DNA of 64,000 nucleotides from Dehalococcoidia bacterium (GTDB taxonomy: Bacteria > Chloroflexota > Dehalococcoidia > Tepidiformales > Tepidiformaceae), in assembly GCA_020847985.1 (NCBI GenBank), contig JADLBC010000003.1:150480-214479 (forward strand). Direction: 5' to 3'. The notes under the pieces are model-generated. The model was not told where the DNA came from. It made no database searches and saw only the letters and a list, made by a program, of their open reading frames with translations. This document shows positions 59,981 to 64,000 of this stretch, in pieces. Both the position numbers and the translations under genes were made by a program. How positions within the stretch are numbered: position 1 is the stretch's first letter; each line of letters begins with the position of its first letter.

Positions 59981-60586
59981 ATGCAGAAGTTCGAAACCGT
60001 CAAGGGCAACGCCATCCCGCTCAACCGCGCCGATGTCGATACCGACCAGATCATCCCCGCCCAGTACCTCAAGCGCATCGAACGCAGCGGCTTCGGCCCC
60101 TTCGCCTTCGAAACCTGGCGCAAGGACCCCAACTTCGTCATCAACAACCCGGCCTACCAGGGCGCGCCCATCCTCCTCGCGGGGACGAATTTCGGCTGCG
60201 GCTCCTCCCGCGAACACGCCCCCTGGGCCATCGAAGACCTCGGCGTGCGCGCCATCGTCGCCCCCAGCTTCGCCGACATCTTCCGCAACAACTGCGCCAA
60301 AATCGGCCTCCTCACCGTCGTCCTCCCCCAGGACGACATCAACCACCTGATGGCCCGCGCCGAAGAGCTGCCGAACTCCCAACTCGTCATCGACCTCGAA
60401 TCCCAGACCATCGCCACCGCCGACGGCACCTTCTCGCGGAAGTTCGAAATCGACCCCAACGTGAAGCACAACCTCCTCGGCGGCTTCGACGATATCGCCC
60501 TCACCCTCCTCGACGACGCGAAGATCGCCGCCTTCGAAGAGAAGCGAGAGAACTGGCTCTACCCCTCGCTCACCACCGCCGGCTGA
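59981..60586 (+). CDS. leuD: 3-isopropylmalate dehydratase small subunit LeuD
   Basis: A 201-residue swivel-domain subunit: NRADVDTDQIIPAQYLKRIE, the substrate loop AGTNFGCGSSREHAPWAIED, and a C-terminal DDIALTLLDDAKIAAFEEKR. GGAGG lies 8 nt before the ATG. The GSSREHA motif determines substrate side-chain recognition and matches isopropylmalate rather than homoaconitate enzymes, though without a family comparison this is tentative. A terminator follows 22 bases after the stop. Confidence 0.97.
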   Translation: MQKFETVKGNAIPLNRADVDTDQIIPAQYLKRIERSGFGPFAFETWRKDPNFVINNPAYQGAPILLAGTNFGCGSSREHAPWAIEDLGVRAIVAPSFADIFRNNCAKIGLLTVVLPQDDINHLMARAEELPNSQLVIDLESQTIATADGTFSRKFEIDPNVKHNLLGGFDDIALTLLDDAKIAAFEEKRENWLYPSLTTAG

Positions 60587-60608
60587 GCGAACCCATCGGC
60601 AAAACACG

Positions 60609-60643
60609 GACGGCCGGCGCACCACACGCCGGCCGTCTTCGTT
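60609..60643 (+). terminator. Intrinsic terminator of leuCD
   Basis: An 11-bp perfect stem GACGGCCGGCG / CGCCGGCCGTC with 7-nt loop, followed by TTCGTT. The T run is short, but the stem is strong and well placed. Confidence 0.7.
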
Positions 60644-60694
60644 CGCGGCTGATTTCCTGTCCTATACTCCCCGAAACGTCCCCCGGAGGCCGCC

Positions 60695-61129
60695 ATGCCG
60701 AGCATCACCGCCGAGTTCCAGGACCGCCAGCGCATCATCTTCACCGCGCGCGACCGCTCCATGGTCAACGTGCGCACCATGCGCGAGGACGGCCCCGTCG
60801 GCTTCAATTCCACTGAGTTGCTGCTCATCGCGCTCGCGAACTGCAGCCTGGGCACCATCATGGGCCACCCCCTCCTCGCCGAGGCGGAAGTCCTCCGCTG
60901 CGAGGCCATGCTCCATGCCGAGATGCAGCAGGACCCCGTGAAAGTCGCCCACGTCTACGCCACCATCGACCTCGTGGTCACCGACCCGGAGCTGCTCGCC
61001 CGCGCCGAAGAGCTCGAGGACATCGCCTGCGCCTGCCCCATGTGCAACACCATCAGCGCCGCGACACCCATCCGCAGCGAGGTCCGCATCCGCCTCGGCG
61101 CCATCGAACGGGCCGGTACGCCCGCCTGA
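60695..61129 (+). CDS. OsmC-family protein
   Basis: A 144-residue OsmC/Ohr-fold protein. The two Cys regions are NCSLGTIMGHPLL and CACPMCNTISAATP. OsmC proteins reduce organic hydroperoxides with a Cys pair and lipoyl or thiol donors; here three Cys are present in the second region (CACPMC), a variant. TATACT -10 box and GGAGG precede the ATG. The stop is one base before that of the convergent helical-repeat protein. Confidence 0.87.
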   Translation: MPSITAEFQDRQRIIFTARDRSMVNVRTMREDGPVGFNSTELLLIALANCSLGTIMGHPLLAEAEVLRCEAMLHAEMQQDPVKVAHVYATIDLVVTDPELLARAEELEDIACACPMCNTISAATPIRSEVRIRLGAIERAGTPA

Positions 61130-62077
61130 TCAGCGGCCCAGCTTCTTCCGCACGCTTTCCAGCACCGCCTCGGCGCCGGCATCGCCGCGCATGAGGCCCA
61201 GGCTCTCGGCCAGCAGCGTGAGCTTTTCGCGCGCCGTCGCCAGCTTCGCGTGCGAAAGCAGCGCCTGCGCCAGCCCCGTATCGCGGCTCGCCACGATCGA
61301 CGACACCAGCGACGCGTACACCTCCGTGTCCTCCAGCGTCTTCAGGAGCTTCTCCGCCGCCCCCGCCATGCGCGATTGCACCACCAGGTCGCACAGCCCC
61401 AGCTGTACCAGCGGCTCCGCGTCATCGGCGAAGCGCTCGACGCAGGCCGCCCGCAACGGCTCCGGCAGCTCCGTCAGCGAACGCAGGCACTCGGCCGCCA
61501 CTTCCGCGGGCAGCCGTGGCGCCACCATCACATAGGTAAACAGCAACAACTCATCGCCGGTCGCGAAGAGCACGCGCGCCGCCGTGATCCCCGGTTCGCC
61601 GTTCATGCGCGAGAGCCGGTGCGGGTCCGCGAGCATCCCCGCCGCGTAGGGCGCCGCCGCCTCCGGTTCGATGCCGTGCAGCCCGGCCAGCCCCGCAGCG
61701 CGCAGCACCCCCGGCCCGGAGCCATCCTGCGCCGATGGCTCCATCGTTTCGATCGCGGTCACGAACGCCGCCCGGTCCTCGCTCGTCGCGATGGGCGCCA
61801 GCGCCTGCAGAATCCCCGTCCGCACGAACCCGCCCGGGTCGCGCCGTTTGCCGTTCGCGGCGAACCACTCCCAGGCCGTCCGCAGCGCCCCGGCCACCTC
61901 GCGCGGCGGCGGCTTCGGCAACGCCGCCAGCGCCGCCATGGTCACGTCCGGGTCGTGTTCCTGGGCCAGGATTTCGCTGACGAAGGCAGTCAGCTGCGCT
62001 CCCCCGGCCATCCGCATCGCCCGCAACCGGTCCATCGTGCGCCGCGCCGTCGCCCGCTGCTCGCCCCGTTCCGCCAT
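61130..62077 (-). CDS. Alpha-solenoid (HEAT-like) protein
   Basis: A 315-residue all-helical protein made of about eight helix pairs (for example LTAFVSEILAQEHDPDVTMA; ALRTAWEWFAANGKRRDPGG; LLLFTYVMVAPRLPAEVAAE), with no catalytic motif. HEAT-like scaffolds bind proteins or nucleic acids. ATG 62077 is 6 nt from a CATACT box. A longer reading to 62176 would run through a repeat element and is rejected. Function unknown. Confidence 0.65.
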   Translation of the reverse strand: MAERGEQRATARRTMDRLRAMRMAGGAQLTAFVSEILAQEHDPDVTMAALAALPKPPPREVAGALRTAWEWFAANGKRRDPGGFVRTGILQALAPIATSEDRAAFVTAIETMEPSAQDGSGPGVLRAAGLAGLHGIEPEAAAPYAAGMLADPHRLSRMNGEPGITAARVLFATGDELLLFTYVMVAPRLPAEVAAECLRSLTELPEPLRAACVERFADDAEPLVQLGLCDLVVQSRMAGAAEKLLKTLEDTEVYASLVSSIVASRDTGLAQALLSHAKLATAREKLTLLAESLGLMRGDAGAEAVLESVRKKLGR

Positions 62078-62083
62078 CCGCCC

Positions 62084-62089
62084 AGTATG
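62084..62089 (-). promoter_or_regulatory. -10 element, leaderless class
   Basis: CATACT on the minus strand, ending 6 nt before ATG 62077. Confidence 0.45.
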
Positions 62090-62136
62090 CACCCGCCCGG
62101 GCCCCGCGCTCGAACCCGCCGGATGCATCGACCGTC

Positions 62137-62178
62137 GGGGTTGATCCCCTGGGAACTGGATACCGGGAACTGACAACT
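62137..62178 (+). repeat. Palindrome plus degenerate 7-bp array
   Basis: GGGGTTGATCCCC followed by TGGGAAC, TGGATAC, CGGGAAC and TGACAAC. It is a degraded member of the repeat family, between divergent genes. Confidence 0.75.
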
Positions 62179-62220
62179 AGCGTAAACTCCCGCCCCGTAC
62201 CACCCACCCGGAGGCTTCCC

Positions 62221-63249
62221 GTGAAGCTCGGCCTCTCCATCGGCTACTCGGGCGCGGAAATGCGCCTCCCCATCGAGAAGATTCAGCTCGCCGAATCGCT
62301 CGGCTATGACTCCGTCTGGACGGCCGAGGCGTACGGCTCCGACGCGATTACGCCCCTCGCCTACATCGGCGCCCTCACGAAGCGCATCCGCCTTGGCACC
62401 GGCATCATCCAACTCGCCGCGCGCACTCCCGCCGCTACCGCCATGGAAGTCCAGACGGTCGATGCCCTCGTTGGCCGTGGCCGTTTCATCGCCGGCCTCG
62501 GCGTGTCCGGCCCGCAGATTGTCGAGGGTTGGTATGGCCAGCCCTGGGGCAAGCCCAACCGCCGCATCCGCGACTACGTCACCATCATGCGCAAAATCTT
62601 CGACCGCCAGGAGCCCGTCAGCCACGCCGGCAAGGAGATCTCCCTCCCCTATACGGGCGAAGGCGCCATGGGCATCGGCAAGCCCCTCAAGTCCATCCTC
62701 CACACCAACCCGAAGCTTCCCATCTGGCTCGGCACCGGCACCGAGGCGAACGTGAAGCTCACCGCCGAGATCGCCGATGGCTGGCTCCCCCTCGGGTTCG
62801 TCCCCGGCAGCATGAGCACCTACCGTCCCTGGCTCGATGAAGGCTTCCGCCGCGCCGGCAAATCCGGCAAGGATTTTGAAATCCAGGGCAGCACCACCGT
62901 CATCATCACCAACGACCTGCGCGACGCCTTCCGCCAGATGAAGCCGCGCATCGCCCTCTATGTCGGCGGCATGGGCCACCGCGACAAGAACTTCCACAAC
63001 GACATGATGGTCCGCCGCGGCTACGGCGATGTCGCGAAGGCCATCCAGGAGCTCTACCTCGCCGGCCGCAAAGCCGAGGCCATCGAAGTCATCCCCGACG
63101 AATACTGCGACGAAGGCTCCCTCGTCGGCCCGCCCGCCCGCATCCGCGAGCGCTACAAGGCCTGGGCCGATTCCGGCCTCACCGGCCTCACCGTCGGCAC
63201 CCAGCAGGAAGAGGCCATGGAACTCATGGCCGAAGTCGCGCGCGACTGA
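62221..63249 (+). CDS. LLM-class F420-dependent oxidoreductase
   Basis: A 342-residue luciferase-like protein: LAESLGYDSVWTAEAYGSDA, TKRIRLGTGIIQLAARTPAA, GRFIAGLGVSGPQIVEGWYG and IWLGTGTEANVKLTAEIADG. This is the group of F420-dependent enzymes with a WxAEAYGSD motif found in Actinobacteria and Chloroflexota. Substrate unknown. GTG start with GGAGG 6 nt upstream and a TAAACT -10 box. It forms an operon with the nitroreductase (14-base gap); both are likely flavin/deazaflavin redox enzymes. Confidence 0.93.
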   Translation: MKLGLSIGYSGAEMRLPIEKIQLAESLGYDSVWTAEAYGSDAITPLAYIGALTKRIRLGTGIIQLAARTPAATAMEVQTVDALVGRGRFIAGLGVSGPQIVEGWYGQPWGKPNRRIRDYVTIMRKIFDRQEPVSHAGKEISLPYTGEGAMGIGKPLKSILHTNPKLPIWLGTGTEANVKLTAEIADGWLPLGFVPGSMSTYRPWLDEGFRRAGKSGKDFEIQGSTTVIITNDLRDAFRQMKPRIALYVGGMGHRDKNFHNDMMVRRGYGDVAKAIQELYLAGRKAEAIEVIPDEYCDEGSLVGPPARIRERYKAWADSGLTGLTVGTQQEEAMELMAEVARD

Positions 63250-63263
63250 AACCGGAGGCACCC

Positions 63264-63800
63264 ATGGAGACCTACCGCGCCATCGTCACCAAGCGCGACA
63301 CCCGCGTGTACGACGGCCGCCCCATCCCCGGGGAGGTGCTCACCCGCATCCTCAACGCCGGGCGCATGGCCGGCAGCGCCAAGGCCGCCCAGCCGGTGCG
63401 GCTCATCGTCGTCCGCGAACCGGCCCGCAAGGAGGCGCTCGCGAAGTCCGGGCGCTTCACGCCCCACGTGCCCGCTGCCGCCGCCGTCATCGCGCTCGTG
63501 CTCGGGCCCGAGGCCGAACAGCCCGCGGGCCAGTTCGCTATCTTCCGCGGCCCCTTCGATGCCGGCCGCGCCGCCCAGAACATCATGCTCGCGGCCTGGG
63601 AGGAGGGCATCACCAGCTGCCCCGCCTCCACGCACGACCAGGAAGCCGCCGCCGCCGTGCTCGGCCTCCCGCCCGGGCATGTCGTCGCGAACCTCATCGC
63701 CCTCGGCTATCCCGGCGGCGCCGACCCCGTCACCGGCAACCGCCCGCGCATGGCCCTCGAAGGCTACGCCTACTACGAAACCTGGCCCGCCGGCGGCTGA
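63264..63800 (+). CDS. Nitroreductase-family protein
   Basis: A 178-residue FMN nitroreductase. TYRAIVTKRDTRVYDGRPIP, GRMAGSAKAAQPVRLIVVRE, NIMLAAWEEGITSCPASTHD and VANLIALGYPGGADPVTGN are typical. Without a closer relative the substrate (nitroaromatic, quinone or flavin-dependent dehalogenation) cannot be named. GGAGG precedes the ATG. It is the last gene of the operon, followed by a terminator. Confidence 0.9.
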   Translation: METYRAIVTKRDTRVYDGRPIPGEVLTRILNAGRMAGSAKAAQPVRLIVVREPARKEALAKSGRFTPHVPAAAAVIALVLGPEAEQPAGQFAIFRGPFDAGRAAQNIMLAAWEEGITSCPASTHDQEAAAAVLGLPPGHVVANLIALGYPGGADPVTGNRPRMALEGYAYYETWPAGG

Positions 63801-63824
63801 TGAGGCCATGCAACGAACGCGAAC

Positions 63825-63852
63825 GAGGGGCGCCGCCGGCGCCCCTCATTCC
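63825..63852 (+). terminator. Intrinsic terminator
   Basis: A perfect 10-bp stem GAGGGGCGCC / GGCGCCCCTC with 3-nt loop, followed by ATTCCTT. Confidence 0.65.
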
Positions 63853-63869
63853 TTGTGCCCCTGGTTGGG

Positions 63870-64000
63870 CTAGTTGTAGTGACCACGAGGGTTGTGGACA
63901 GGAATGAGTCATCAGCATAAGCAGATTGCTTGACTGAGAGAGGGCCATTCCGTTGGGTTGCGGTTGACGAAAACCAAGACCACACGGAGGGCCCTCTCGA
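63870..64000 (+). other. Lower-GC right edge, possible start of a mobile element
   Basis: The last 130 bases are clearly less GC-rich than the rest. A 9-bp inverted pair GAGAGGGCC (63938-63946) and GGCCCTCTC (63990-63998) is present. TTG 63964 could open a coding frame (TKTKTTRRALS) running off the edge. No transposase motif can be read in so little sequence, so this is only a hint. Confidence 0.3.

Overview
The window is GC-rich (about 70% by eye), densely packed bacterial chromosome with no rRNA, tRNA, CRISPR array or complete insertion sequence. Two LLM-type F420-dependent oxidoreductase homologues, several crotonases, a thiolase-like/DUF35 pair, DUF4389 membrane proteins, class E/F-like sortases, many lipoproteins and a soluble globin-coupled chemoreceptor fit a single-membrane lineage. 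Chloroflexota (Dehalococcoidia/Tepidiforma-like) is my best guess and Actinomycetota the main alternative. There is no phylogenetic marker here to settle it.

Layout. 1-8.7 kb: NUDIX, DUF35 and thiolase-like operon; moaC, a decayed toxin-antitoxin locus, a MoaD-like protein and a molybdopterin hydroxylase large subunit; VOC, GNAT, HemG-like and SDR enzymes. 8.9-23 kb: secreted and membrane proteins, methyltransferase, crotonases, LLM oxidoreductase, Uma2 nuclease, CIRCE-controlled dnaJ, D,D-carboxypeptidase, globin-coupled MCP, DinB, queC and a small glycan-type pair. 23-34.6 kb: methyltransferase with a probable CTG start, XRE regulator with a frameshifted DUF2851 gene, KimA/APC transporter, crotonase plus HExxH lipoprotein, a membrane-anchored HdrD/GlpC-like Fe-S oxidoreductase and an MFS transporter. 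34.7-55.6 kb: a cell-surface region of lipoproteins, Pro/Thr-rich single-pass proteins, two sortases, a RodZ-like protein, a 1286-residue secreted protein and a Tat-exported AOC-like protein coupled to an orphan Hcp1-family protein, with purQ and an aminotransferase between. 55.6-64 kb: a HARP-like/DUF2325 protein, leuCD, OsmC, an alpha-solenoid protein, a second LLM enzyme, a nitroreductase and a lower-GC right edge.

Two genome-wide signals stand out. First, at least 17 genes on both strands have a TANNNT-like -10 hexamer ending 6-8 nt (usually exactly 6) before the start codon. This implies widespread leaderless transcription, while a second class has the -10 box 20-40 nt upstream together with GGAGG. 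The rule also helps choose starts. Second, a family of modular repeats fills the looser intergenic gaps. A purine/pyrimidine tract, different 7-bp tandem arrays (CTCGAAC, TGGGAAC, AGCACTC, CTCATTC types) and a GGGGTAGCCCC-like palindrome occur in a fixed order, mostly at 3' ends of convergent genes. One copy is carried in frame inside the 924-residue HARP-like/DUF2325 protein.

Broken or decaying loci: a RelE-type toxin split over two frames beside an antitoxin whose expected leaderless start reads ATC, a DUF2851 gene with a -1 frameshift, and a degraded tandem copy of the 3' end of a lipoprotein gene. Two genes appear to start with CTG behind strong Shine-Dalgarno sequences.
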